Source: Oscillospiraceae bacterium
GTDB lineage: Bacteria > Bacillota > Clostridia > Oscillospirales > Oscillospiraceae
Direction of reading: 5' to 3'
Length of the DNA: 64,000 nt
Assembly: GCA_017429835.1 (NCBI GenBank)
Contig: JAFROD010000006.1
Location: forward strand, 1 to 64,000
The position numbers were made by a program, and so were the translations under genes. The notes under the pieces were generated by a model, which saw only the letters and a program-made list of their open reading frames with translations, made no database searches and was not told the DNA's origin. Below, piece by piece: positions 41,554-48,887 of this stretch. Every line of letters starts with the position of its first letter. Position 1 is the stretch's first letter.

Positions 41554-43950
41554 TTAATCCTTCACGGTCAGCTTGTTCGATTCCTTGTATTTCCGGAAGA
41601 AGAGCATATATACCATCAGGCCCAGCGCAGCAAACGCGAAAATGAGACCGATCACGTTGACGCTGCCGGTGAAGATCCCCGCGAACTGGTTGACCATCAG
41701 CGCGACGAGATAGGCAAAGCCGCACTGATAACCGATGGCGAACCACGTCCACTTCGCGTTGTTCATCTCGCGCTTGATCGCGCCGATTGCCGCAAAGCAC
41801 GGCGCGCAGAGCAGATTGAACACAAGGAAGGAATAACCGGTAACCGTTGTGAACGCCTGCGACAGCGCCTGCCATGCAGTTTGTGCGCCGCCGCCGTAGA
41901 GAATGCCCATCGTGCCGACGATGTTTTCCTTGGCGACGAGTCCGGTGATGGACGCAACGGCTGCCTGCCAGTTGCCCCAACCGAGCGGCGCAAAGATCCA
42001 GGCGATCGCGCCGCCGATCTTTGCGAGGATCGAAAGCTCGAGCTCATCTTTCGAAAGCATGCGGAAGCCGTCTTCCGTGAATCCGAAATAGCTCGTAAAC
42101 CAGACGACGATAGTGGACAGGAGGATGATCGTGCCTGCCTTCTTAATGAACGACCAGCCGCGCTCCCACATGGAGCGGAGGACGTTTCCGAGGGTCGGCC
42201 AGTGATAGGCGGGCAGTTCCATGACGAAGGGCGCGGGGTTGCCGGCGAACATCCTCGTCTTTTTCAGCATGATGCCGGAAACGACGATTGCCGCCATACC
42301 GATGAAGTACGCCGAGGTGGAGATCCACGGCGAGCCGCCGAAGATCGCGCCGGCGATCATGGCGATGAAGGGAACCTTCGCGCCGCAGGGAATAAAGGTG
42401 GTGGTCATGATGGTCATGCGCCGGTCGCGCTCGTTCTCGATGGTACGGCTTGCCATAATGCCCGGCACGCCGCAGCCGACGCCGATCAGCATCGGAATGA
42501 AGGATTTGCCGGAGAGACCGAATTTGCGGAACACGCGGTCGAGCACGAAGGCGATACGCGCCATGTAGCCGCAAGCCTCCAGGAATGCCAGCAGGAGGAA
42601 CAGCACGAGCATCTGCGGCACGAAGCCGAGAACGGCGCCGACGCCCGCCACGATACCGTCAAGGATCAGACCCTTGATCCAATCCGCTGCGTGGATCGCG
42701 TCCAGACCCTTTTCCACCAGCGCGGGAATACCCGGGACCCACGTTCCGTATTCGGCGGGATCGGGCTCGTCGCCGATCTCCTCGAGCGTTTTTACGGCGG
42801 CTTCGTAGTCTTCGAGGCTTGCCGTTTCTTCCGAGATCTCCAGAGTCTCCTTGTCTTCGACCTCGTAGGTGAAGTCGCCGGTCGGCACTTCGCCGTGCTC
42901 CTCTACGTAAACCTCGTAGCCGTCCACGATGGCGGAAGCTGCGCCGTATTCCTCCGCGACCTCTTCGTAGCCGCCGTCCATCCCGAACAGATGGAAGCCG
43001 TCGCCGAAGACATTGTCGTTCACAAAGTCGGTCGCGGGCGCGCCGACCGCGACCATGGCGATCCAGTAGACCAGGAACATCACGGCTGCGAAGATCGGAA
43101 GACCCAGCCAGCGGTTCGTCACGACGCGGTCGATCTTGTCCGAGGTCGTCATGCTGCCGGCTTTCTTCTTTTTGTAGCAGGAACGGATGACCTCGGCGAT
43201 ATAGACGTACCGCTCGTTGGTGATAATGCTCTCGGCGTCGTCATCCAGCTCTTTCTCCGCCGCCTGAATGTCGTTTTCAATATGTGCGAGCGTTTCCGAC
43301 GGAATGCTCATTTTTTCGAGCACTTTGTCGTCGCGCTCGAAGATCTTGACGGCATACCACCGCTGCTGCTCCTCCGGCAGATTATGTACGACGGCCTCCT
43401 CGATATGGGCGAGGGCGTGCTCGACCGGGCCGGAGAAGCGGTGCATCGGAACGGTCTTGCCCGTCTTAGCCGCCTGAATCGCGGCTTCCGCAGCCTCCGC
43501 GACGCCCGTACCCTTCAGAGCGGAAATCTCCACGACCTTGCAGCCGAGCTGCCGGGAAAGCTCCTTCGTATTGATCTGATCCTCGTTTTTGCGAACGAGG
43601 TCGATCATATTGACAGCGAGCACTACCGGGATACCCAGCTCCGTCAACTGCGTCGTCAGATAGAGGTTGCGTTCCAGATTGGTGCCGTCGATGATGTTCA
43701 GAACGGCGTCGGGACGCTCCTCGATCAGATAATTTCTCGCAACGACTTCCTCCAGCGTGTAGGGGGAAAGGGAATAGATGCCGGGAAGATCCGTGATCGT
43801 CACGTCGTCGTGCTTTTTCAGCTTGCCTTCTTTTTTCTCGACCGTTACGCCCGGCCAGTTGCCGACGAACTGGTTGGAGCCGGTCAAGGCATTGAACAGC
43901 GTCGTTTTGCCGCTGTTCGGGTTGCCCGCAAGGGCGATTCTGATACTCAT
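41554..43950 (-). CDS. feoB: Ferrous iron transporter FeoB
   Basis: A 798-residue GTPase-coupled Fe(II) importer. N-terminal G domain: AGNPNSGKTTLFNALTG, the switch GNWPGVTVEKKEG, DLPGIYSLS, NMID; a helical GDI domain follows (about 170-270). The transmembrane core holds two Gate regions, with Cys in VGCGVPGIMASRT and FIPCGAKVPF. An acidic extracytoplasmic stretch (about 325-420) rich in Glu/Asp lies between early membrane helices. ATG 43950 follows AGGAAAG; longer starts do not align. An operator-like box (43986-43999) and a terminator-like hairpin lie between it and feoA. Confidence 0.97.
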   Translation of the reverse strand: MSIRIALAGNPNSGKTTLFNALTGSNQFVGNWPGVTVEKKEGKLKKHDDVTITDLPGIYSLSPYTLEEVVARNYLIEERPDAVLNIIDGTNLERNLYLTTQLTELGIPVVLAVNMIDLVRKNEDQINTKELSRQLGCKVVEISALKGTGVAEAAEAAIQAAKTGKTVPMHRFSGPVEHALAHIEEAVVHNLPEEQQRWYAVKIFERDDKVLEKMSIPSETLAHIENDIQAAEKELDDDAESIITNERYVYIAEVIRSCYKKKKAGSMTTSDKIDRVVTNRWLGLPIFAAVMFLVYWIAMVAVGAPATDFVNDNVFGDGFHLFGMDGGYEEVAEEYGAASAIVDGYEVYVEEHGEVPTGDFTYEVEDKETLEISEETASLEDYEAAVKTLEEIGDEPDPAEYGTWVPGIPALVEKGLDAIHAADWIKGLILDGIVAGVGAVLGFVPQMLVLFLLLAFLEACGYMARIAFVLDRVFRKFGLSGKSFIPMLIGVGCGVPGIMASRTIENERDRRMTIMTTTFIPCGAKVPFIAMIAGAIFGGSPWISTSAYFIGMAAIVVSGIMLKKTRMFAGNPAPFVMELPAYHWPTLGNVLRSMWERGWSFIKKAGTIILLSTIVVWFTSYFGFTEDGFRMLSKDELELSILAKIGGAIAWIFAPLGWGNWQAAVASITGLVAKENIVGTMGILYGGGAQTAWQALSQAFTTVTGYSFLVFNLLCAPCFAAIGAIKREMNNAKWTWFAIGYQCGFAYLVALMVNQFAGIFTGSVNVIGLIFAFAALGLMVYMLFFRKYKESNKLTVKD

Positions 43951-43985
43951 ATTCTTTCCTTCCTGCGCTAATGCGCTTTGAGCAA

Positions 43986-43999
43986 TTAGCAATCGCTAA
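43986..43999 (-). promoter_or_regulatory. DtxR-type operator upstream of feoB
   Basis: TTAGCAATCGCTAA, a perfect TTAGC-N4-GCTAA palindrome identical to the box at 44503-44516. It lies 36 bp upstream of the feoB start, suggesting separate iron control of feoB. Confidence 0.8.
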
Positions 44000-44008
44000 C
44001 TATTGCCT

Positions 44009-44039
44009 GAAAAATAATCGGGGCTTCCCCGGAATTATT
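44009..44039 (-). terminator. Terminator-like hairpin between feoA and feoB
   Basis: On the minus strand AATAAT..CGGGG-AAG-CCCCG..ATTATT is followed by a T run (A's at 44009-44014 on the plus strand). It overlaps the feoA stop and could reduce read-through into feoB. Confidence 0.6.
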
Positions 44040-44256
44040 CCACTTCGATCATTTCCGCATCTGCCTTGCGGATCGACAACTCGTAGTTCCGCACGGTCAC
44101 TTCGATCGGATCGCCGAGCGGCGCGACCTTTCGCACGTAGACGGGCGTGCGCTTCGTGATGCCCATATCCATAATCCGCCGCTTGACCGCTCCTTCGCCG
44201 TGCAGGCGAACGACGGTTGCGGTTTCTCCGATTTTGACGTCTCTGAGCGTTTTCAT
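44035..44256 (-). CDS. feoA: FeoA-domain protein (feoB-proximal)
   Basis: A 73-residue SH3-like FeoA protein, needed for FeoB activity in other bacteria. It shows MKTLRDVKIGETATVVRLHG, RRIMDMGITKRTPVYVRKVAPLGDP and VRNYELSIRKADAEMI, the usual FeoA core. It follows GGAGGAATC and lies 12 bp downstream of a second feoA. Confidence 0.94.
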   Translation of the reverse strand: MKTLRDVKIGETATVVRLHGEGAVKRRIMDMGITKRTPVYVRKVAPLGDPIEVTVRNYELSIRKADAEMIEVE

Positions 44257-44268
44257 CTGCGATTCCTC

Positions 44269-44481
44269 CTAAATCATAATTCTCTTTGCCAGCTCGCTGC
44301 TGACGGCGATACGGCTTTCCTTGACCTTTACGATCAGATTTTCGCCGAGCGTACTCACGACGCTGACCTCGCCGCCAACGTTGAACCCAAGGTCTTCCAA
44401 ATGCTTTTTGACCTCCTGACTGCCGCCGATGCGCTTGATGATCAGCGGCGTTCCGGCTTCTGCATAAACAAGCGGCATCAT
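44269..44481 (-). CDS. FeoA-domain protein (promoter-proximal)
   Basis: A 70-residue FeoA-like protein: TPLIIKRIGGSQEVKKHLEDLGFNVGG, here abbreviated to its core HLEDLGFNVGG, then VVSTLGENLIVKVKESRIAVS. It is the more divergent of the two FeoA proteins. Tandem feoA genes ahead of feoB are common in Clostridia and may give a heteromeric partner for FeoB. ATG 44481 follows GGAGGGA. Its leader carries two of the operator boxes. Confidence 0.92.
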   Translation of the reverse strand: MMPLVYAEAGTPLIIKRIGGSQEVKKHLEDLGFNVGGEVSVVSTLGENLIVKVKESRIAVSSELAKRIMI

Positions 44482-44502
44482 AGTCTCCCTCCTGCCTTCC
44501 GA

Positions 44503-44516
44503 TTAGCAATCGCTAA
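44503..44516 (-). promoter_or_regulatory. DtxR-type operator in feo leader
   Basis: TTAGCAATCGCTAA, identical to the box upstream of feoB. It lies in the transcribed leader, 22 bp before the first feoA start. Confidence 0.8.
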
Positions 44517-44538
44517 CCGCGATGTCAAAAAATAGCGG

Positions 44539-44552
44539 TTAGCATTCTCTAA
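44539..44552 (-). promoter_or_regulatory. DtxR-type operator near the feo transcription start
   Basis: TTAGCATTCTCTAA, inside a longer perfect palindrome CGGTTAG-N6-CTAACCG (44536-44555). It covers the expected start of transcription from the promoter at 44561-44589. Confidence 0.78.
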
Positions 44553-44560
44553 CCGACTCC

Positions 44561-44589
44561 ATTATAGTTAGCGGCTGCTAATTTGTCAA
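44561..44589 (-). promoter_or_regulatory. feo operon promoter
   Basis: On the minus strand: TTGACA (44589-44584), 17-bp spacer, TATAAT (44566-44561). Both hexamers are perfect consensus. The spacer contains the operator at 44568-44581, so a bound repressor would block RNA polymerase directly. Confidence 0.92.
44568..44581 (-). promoter_or_regulatory. DtxR-type operator in the feo promoter spacer
   Basis: TTAGCGGCTGCTAA, perfect TTAGC-N4-GCTAA arms with a different centre, lying entirely between the -35 and -10. It could also affect the divergent regulator gene. Confidence 0.85.
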
Positions 44590-44664
44590 GAGGGAATTTG
44601 CGGTTTTTTCATTGATTTTTTCGCCAAGCTATGGTAATCTATTATAAAGAAGGAGGTCGTCGTT

Positions 44665-45045
44665 ATGTCTATGCAGGAATCCGGCGAAATGTATCTGGAA
44701 ACGATCTATATCCTGACCCGCAAATCCCCGGCTGTCCGCAGCGTCGACGTCGGCGAGTACATGGGCTATTCCAAGCCCTCCGTCAGCAGAGCCATCGGGC
44801 TGTTAAAGAAGGACGGTCTGGTGCAGACGGACGAATTCGGACATCTGAAGCTCACGCCTGCCGGTGAAGAGCAGGCGAGAGGGATCTATGAGCGCCACAC
44901 CGTACTGACGAAGCTGTTTATCCGGCTCGGCGTGGACGAGCAGACCGCCGCCGACGACGCCTGCCGCATCGAACACTACATCAGTGAGGCGACCTTCGAG
45001 GCGATCAAGGCGCACATGCACAAATACGGTACAGAAGAGGAATAG
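44665..45045 (+). CDS. DtxR/MntR-family iron-dependent regulator
   Basis: A 126-residue metalloregulator with a winged-helix domain (about 1-62) and dimerisation/metal domain (about 63-126), lacking the SH3 domain of DtxR. By position against MntR and DtxR, the metal-site residues are Met9, His78, Cys100, Glu103 and His104. Met and Cys at the two selectivity positions are the DtxR/IdeR (iron) choice; MntR has Asp and Glu. It is divergent from the feo operon, whose control region has four matching boxes, so it very likely represses iron uptake when Fe(II) is plentiful. ATG 44665 follows AAGGAGG; a weak promoter TTGATT-17-TAATCT lies at 44612-44640. Confidence 0.92.
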   Translation: MSMQESGEMYLETIYILTRKSPAVRSVDVGEYMGYSKPSVSRAIGLLKKDGLVQTDEFGHLKLTPAGEEQARGIYERHTVLTKLFIRLGVDEQTAADDACRIEHYISEATFEAIKAHMHKYGTEEE

Positions 45046-45060
45046 GAAAATGATAATGCA

Positions 45061-45090
45061 AGCGGGCTCCCCGAGAGGGGAGCCCGCTTT
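45061..45090 (+). terminator. Terminator of the DtxR-type gene
   Basis: AGCGGGCTCCCC, GAGA loop, GGGGAGCCCGCT and a short T run. Confidence 0.85.
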
Positions 45091-45101
45091 GACTTCGTAA
45101 G

Positions 45102-45113
45102 CCTCGCAGTGAC
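45102..45113 (-). repeat. REP-like element core (GTCATTGCGAGG family)
   Basis: CCTCGCAGTGAC is the inverse of GTCACTGCGAGG, one base from the core at 6853-6864 and 9736-9747. The following bases to about 45140 are a degenerate continuation. Confidence 0.45.
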
Positions 45114-45165
45114 ACGGCAGGTGGCGCTGCGGTTTCCGTGAATAACGCGGCGACAAAAACAAAAA

Positions 45166-45189
45166 AGACAAGCCGATTGGCTTGCCTTT
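45166..45189 (-). terminator. rpmB terminator
   Basis: On the minus strand AAGGCAAGCC-AATC-GGCTTGTCTT is followed by a long T-rich run (A's at 45156-45167 on the plus strand). Confidence 0.85.
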
Positions 45190-45207
45190 CTGTATGTCAG
45201 TCAAAAA

Positions 45208-45396
45208 TCAGATAGCGCGTTCGACCTTATTGGAACGGAGGCATCTCGTACAGACGTAGACATGGCGGGGAGAACCGTCAACGATCGCTTTCACGCGCTT
45301 TACGTTGGGTCTCCAAGCTCTGTTCGAGCGACGGTGGGAATGGGAGACTTTGATACCGAACGTAACACCCTTGCCGCAAATATCGCACTTTGCCAA
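45208..45396 (-). CDS. rpmB: Ribosomal protein L28
   Basis: A 62-residue L28: AKCDICGKGVTFGIKVSHSH, then RAWRPNVKRVK and VYVCTRCLRSNKVERAI, with two CxxC pairs for zinc. Translation must start at TTG 45396 (MAKCDICGK), about 7 nt behind GGAGGTG; no ATG is available and the family starts at MAKC. It is monocistronic and divergent from hprK. Confidence 0.95.
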   Translation of the reverse strand: MAKCDICGKGVTFGIKVSHSHRRSNRAWRPNVKRVKAIVDGSPRHVYVCTRCLRSNKVERAI

Positions 45397-45524
45397 TTGC
45401 TGCACCTCCAATCATACGAAAAATCGTCAAAACGTGGCGTTATCGGACGCCGGACAATATATTATCAGATTTTTTTCGGAAATGCAAGAGAAAAATTGCA
45501 AAAATAATATATTTTTTCGGGAGG

Positions 45525-45553
45525 TTGCGAAATCTTCGAAAATCGAATATAAT
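45525..45553 (+). promoter_or_regulatory. hprK promoter
   Basis: TTGCGA (45525-45530), 17-bp spacer, TATAAT (45548-45553), 28 bp upstream of the hprK ATG. The rest of 45397-45524 is AT-rich and shows no gene. Confidence 0.78.
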
Positions 45554-45581
45554 ATTACATCATGACGGTGGAGGGAAGCCC

Positions 45582-46526
45582 ATGAATTCAAACAGTGTAT
45601 TGCTGAAAAACGTGGTGGAGGAATTCAAGCTGTCGGTGACGCATGCTTCGACGGATTATGAGCACGTGCAGATCATGGTCGAGGAGGTCACCAGACCCGG
45701 CTTGCCGCTGTCCGGCTTCTTCAAGCACTTCGAGCGGCTGCGTCTGCAGGTCATCGGGCGCGTGGAGAACGCCTATCTGAACACGCTGTCGCACGAGCGC
45801 AAGCTCGAGGTGTTCAACGAGTTGTTTTCCTATAAGATCCCCGCGCTGATCTTTGCACGGAATATCGAGCCGCCGGAGGAATGTCTGGAAGCGGCAAAGG
45901 AAAAGGACATCACGATCCTGCGCTGCATGGAATCTACGTCTTATATCGTTTCCGGTCTGATCTCTTACCTGAAAAACGCCCTCGCGCCGAAAATCTCCCG
46001 CCACGGCGTTCTGGTCGAGGTTTACGGCGAGGGTCTGCTTCTGATGGGGGAGAGCGGCATCGGCAAGAGCGAAGCGGCGGCGGAGCTGCTCAAGCGCGGA
46101 CACCGCCTGATCGCGGACGACGCGGTGGAGATCCGAAAAATCGCCAACAATACGTTGATGGGCAATTCACCGGAGCTGATCCGCAACTACATCGAGATCC
46201 GCGGCATCGGGGTCATCAACGTCGCGAAGCTGTTCGGCATGGCTGCGATCAAAAAGGAAAGCTCGATCGACCTCGTGATCAATATCGTTCCCTGGTCGAG
46301 CGAGCAGATCTATGATCGTCTCGGACTTGAGGAGCAGTACATGGACATCCTAGGCGTGAAGATCCCCGCGATCACGATCCCGGTCAAGCCGGGCAGAAAC
46401 CTCGCCGTTATTCTGGAGGTCGCCGCGATGAACAACCGCCAGAAAAAGATGGGCTATAACGCCGCCGAGGAATTCACCGAGCAGATCAACCGGCATTTTG
46501 TCGAGAACAGCGGACACAATTTCTGA
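45582..46526 (+). CDS. hprK: HPr kinase/phosphorylase
   Basis: Phosphorylates and dephosphorylates Ser46 of HPr in carbon catabolite control. The 314 residues have an N-terminal domain (about 1-130) and the catalytic domain with the His of SRHGVLVEVYG, Walker A GESGIGKSE (about 156), RLIADDAVEI and the signature NYIEIRGIGVINV. ATG 45582 follows GGAGGG by 6 nt; the frame runs far upstream through AT-rich promoter DNA and is rejected there. It heads the hprK-murB-rapZ-whiA region, but with its own terminator. Confidence 0.96.
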   Translation: MNSNSVLLKNVVEEFKLSVTHASTDYEHVQIMVEEVTRPGLPLSGFFKHFERLRLQVIGRVENAYLNTLSHERKLEVFNELFSYKIPALIFARNIEPPEECLEAAKEKDITILRCMESTSYIVSGLISYLKNALAPKISRHGVLVEVYGEGLLLMGESGIGKSEAAAELLKRGHRLIADDAVEIRKIANNTLMGNSPELIRNYIEIRGIGVINVAKLFGMAAIKKESSIDLVINIVPWSSEQIYDRLGLEEQYMDILGVKIPAITIPVKPGRNLAVILEVAAMNNRQKKMGYNAAEEFTEQINRHFVENSGHNF

Positions 46527-46540
46527 TACTGGGAATCCGG

Positions 46541-46579
46541 GCAGTTCTTATCCTCGCGAGAGGGTAAGAACTGCTTTTT
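46541..46579 (+). terminator. hprK terminator
   Basis: GCAGTTCTTA (46541-46550) pairs with TAAGAACTGC (46565-46574) around a partly paired CCTC/GAG loop, followed by T5. Confidence 0.85.
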
Positions 46580-46582
46580 CTA

Positions 46583-46611
46583 TTGCTTTTGGAGCAGATT
46601 CTTGGTATAAT
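46583..46611 (+). promoter_or_regulatory. murB promoter
   Basis: TTGCTT (46583-46588), 17-bp spacer, TATAAT (46606-46611). murB and the genes after it are thus transcribed separately from hprK. Confidence 0.8.
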
Positions 46612-46668
46612 TAGATTGGATAAGTAAAATGGTGCGAAATGGTCTTTCTTTTCCCGATGGAGGTTGTA

Positions 46669-47592
46669 ATGAAAGTGATTTCTGATTTGAAAGAACGGCT
46701 GCTGGAGCAGCTTCCCGCTTATGAGATTTTCAGCGAAGAGCCGCTGAGCAAGCATACGTCGTTCCGCATCGGCGGCCCGGCGGAGCTGATGGTTTTTCCG
46801 CGCAACGTGAAGGAACTCTCGCAGGTCATGAAGACCGCGCACGAAATGGGAATCAAACCGTTTGTTCTTGGCGGCGGTACGAACGTGCTTGCGCCGGACG
46901 AGGGGCTGCGCGGCATCGTGATCGTGACGAAGGACGCGCTGATCGGCCTGCGTCTTCTGGATGAAACGCATATCTCCGCGATGAGCGGCATGACCCTTGC
47001 CAAGACGGCGATGTTTGCCGCGCAGGATAAGCTTTCGGGGCTGGAATTCGCTCACGGCATTCCCGGCACGGTCGGCGGCGCGATCTATATGAACGCCGGC
47101 GCCTACGGCGGCGAGATAAAGGACGTTGCCGTAAAGACGGAGTTTATGCGTCCTGACGGCACGGTGGAAGTGTTCGAGGGCGGCGCGCAGGGCTTCGGCT
47201 ATCGCAGCAGCGCGTTCCAGAAAAAAGACGGCGTGATCCTGCGGACGGAATTCGCCCTGACGCCGTCGACGGAAGAGGAAGTGCGCGCAAAGATCAAAGA
47301 ACTTGCGGATCGCCGCCGCGCCGCGCAGCCGCTAGAGCTGCCGTCCGCCGGCAGCGCGTTCAAGCGCCCGAAGACCGGCTACGCTGCCGCGCTCATCGAC
47401 GAAGCGGGATGTAAGGGTCTGCAGGTCGGCGGCGCTGCGGTGTCGGAAAAACACGCTGGCTTTATCGTCAATCTGGGCGGCGCGACAGCCGCCGACGTGC
47501 TTGCGCTGGTGAAGCTGGTGCGGCAGCGGGTGCTGGACCGCAGCGGCGTGCTGCTCGAGCCGGAGATCCGGCTTTGGAAGAATGAGAATTGA
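46669..47592 (+). CDS. murB: UDP-N-acetylenolpyruvoylglucosamine reductase
   Basis: Makes UDP-MurNAc with FAD and NADPH. The 307-residue protein is the short (type II) MurB: HTSFRIGGPAELMV, LGGGTNVLAPD (FAD), HGIPGTVGGAIYMNAGAYGG, and AGSAFKRP near the active site, ending in LLEPEIRLWK. ATG 46669 follows GGAGGT by 5 nt. It overlaps the RapZ-C gene by 11 bp, so peptidoglycan-precursor synthesis and the RapZ-type sensor are translated together. Confidence 0.97.
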   Translation: MKVISDLKERLLEQLPAYEIFSEEPLSKHTSFRIGGPAELMVFPRNVKELSQVMKTAHEMGIKPFVLGGGTNVLAPDEGLRGIVIVTKDALIGLRLLDETHISAMSGMTLAKTAMFAAQDKLSGLEFAHGIPGTVGGAIYMNAGAYGGEIKDVAVKTEFMRPDGTVEVFEGGAQGFGYRSSAFQKKDGVILRTEFALTPSTEEEVRAKIKELADRRRAAQPLELPSAGSAFKRPKTGYAAALIDEAGCKGLQVGGAAVSEKHAGFIVNLGGATAADVLALVKLVRQRVLDRSGVLLEPEIRLWKNEN

Positions 47593-47950
47593 GATCACGT
47601 CCTTCGGGCATAGCTACGGCACACCGGACGCGGACGTCATCCTGGACGCACGCTGTCTGGAAAACCCGTTTTGGGTGCCGGAACTGAAGGAGAAATGCGG
47701 ACTGGACGCCGAGGTGCAGGACTATATCCTCGGCTTTCCGGAATGCAGGGACTATATCGAGCGCCTGACGGAACTGCTGTCTCTGCAGGCGAAAATGGCA
47801 AAGCGGCGCGGGCTGGACTGCCTGCGCATCGCGGTAGGCTGCACGGGCGGCCGCCATCGGAGCGTGACCGTGGCGGAGCTGCTTGCCCGCCGCTTCCGTG
47901 AAGAAAACTACGAAACGTTACTGACTCATAGAGATATTCAACTGGGCTGA
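47582..47950 (+). CDS. Stand-alone RapZ C-terminal domain protein
   Basis: A 122-residue protein corresponding only to the C-terminal half of RapZ/YvcJ: ITSFGHSYGTPDADVILDAR, NPFWVPELKEKCGLD, then the strongly conserved VGCTGGRHRSVTVAELLA and LLTHRDI. Full RapZ (about 285-295 aa) has an N-terminal P-loop ATPase, which is wholly missing; upstream DNA is murB, so it is not a frameshift. In E. coli the C-terminal domain binds glucosamine-6-phosphate and RNase E. Placement between murB and whiA is where rapZ and yvcK normally lie; yvcK is absent. The domain may act as a free amino-sugar sensor. Confidence 0.88.
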   Translation: MRIEITSFGHSYGTPDADVILDARCLENPFWVPELKEKCGLDAEVQDYILGFPECRDYIERLTELLSLQAKMAKRRGLDCLRIAVGCTGGRHRSVTVAELLARRFREENYETLLTHRDIQLG

Positions 47951-47965
47951 GAAAAGGAGCGCGCA

Positions 47966-48865
47966 ATGTCGTTTTCGGGAAACGTGAAAAGTGAATTGTG
48001 CCGTGCGGAAGTCGAGAAGAACTGCTGCGCGCTCGCAGAAGCGATGGGAACGCTGCTTTTTGCCAACACCTTCTCCTCCGACTGCATCCGCATCGTGACC
48101 GAGAGCAGAGATTTCGGCGCGCGTCTGCCGCGCCTGTTCCGCAAGGGACTCGGCGTGAGCTTCGACCAGCTCCCGGAAACGAACGGCAGCGGCAAACTGA
48201 CCTATGTGATCACCGATCCGGAGAAAATCCAAAAGGTCTTCAGCGCCTGCGGGTTCTCGGCGCAGACGAGCATTTCACTGCACGTCAATTTTGCCCTGCT
48301 GGAGAAAGAGTGCTGCAGGAGAGCCTTCCTGCGCGGCGCGTTTTTGGCAGGCGGCTCCGTAACAGACCCCGAAAAACGCTATCATTTGGAGCTTTCCACG
48401 ACCCACCTCAAGGTCAGCCGCGAAACCGGCACGCTGATGCGCGAGATGGAACTGACCGCGAAGGAGACCGAACGCAAGGGAAGCTCCGTGCTGTACTATA
48501 AGCAGAGCGACAGCATCGAAGACTTCCTGACGGCGATCGGCGCGCCGGTCAGCGCGATGGCGGTGATGGCGGCGAAGATCGACAAGGACTGGCGCAACGA
48601 CGCCAACCGGAAGACAAACTGCGATTCAGCGAACGTGGACAAGGCGATCGCCGCTTCGCAGGAGCAGCTCGCCGCTATTCGAAAACTGAAAAAGAGCGGC
48701 AGATACGATACGCTTCCCGAGAAGCTCAAGGAGACAGCGACCTTGCGTCGCGAACATCCGGAAACGACGCTCACGGAGCTTGCGGAGCTCCACGAGCCGC
48801 CCATCAGCAAGTCGGCGGTCAATCACCGCATGAGAAAGATCATGTCGCTGGCGTCGGAAACCTGA
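47966..48865 (+). CDS. whiA: DNA-binding protein WhiA
   Basis: A 299-residue WhiA: N-terminal degenerate LAGLIDADG-like domain (MSFSGNVKSELCRAE, RAFLRGAFLAGGSVTDPEKRYHLE, shown here by its core AFLRGAFLAGGSV) and C-terminal helix-turn-helix (HEPPISKSAVNHRMRKI). It controls sporulation in Streptomyces and links division and chromosome segregation in Bacillus. It follows the RapZ-C gene by 15 bp and is 22 bp ahead of dnaE. Confidence 0.96.
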   Translation: MSFSGNVKSELCRAEVEKNCCALAEAMGTLLFANTFSSDCIRIVTESRDFGARLPRLFRKGLGVSFDQLPETNGSGKLTYVITDPEKIQKVFSACGFSAQTSISLHVNFALLEKECCRRAFLRGAFLAGGSVTDPEKRYHLELSTTHLKVSRETGTLMREMELTAKETERKGSSVLYYKQSDSIEDFLTAIGAPVSAMAVMAAKIDKDWRNDANRKTNCDSANVDKAIAASQEQLAAIRKLKKSGRYDTLPEKLKETATLRREHPETTLTELAELHEPPISKSAVNHRMRKIMSLASET

Positions 48866-48887
48866 AACGCCTGAAGGAGACAGAACG

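Noticed and set aside
41374..43971. An 865-codon open frame antisense to feoB
   Set aside because: Composition is that of a GC-rich shadow (Arg, His, Asp-rich); feoB with all motifs lies on the other strand.
47582..47950. RapZ-C as a frameshifted full rapZ
   Set aside because: Upstream sequence in all frames is murB; the missing ATPase half is not encoded nearby.
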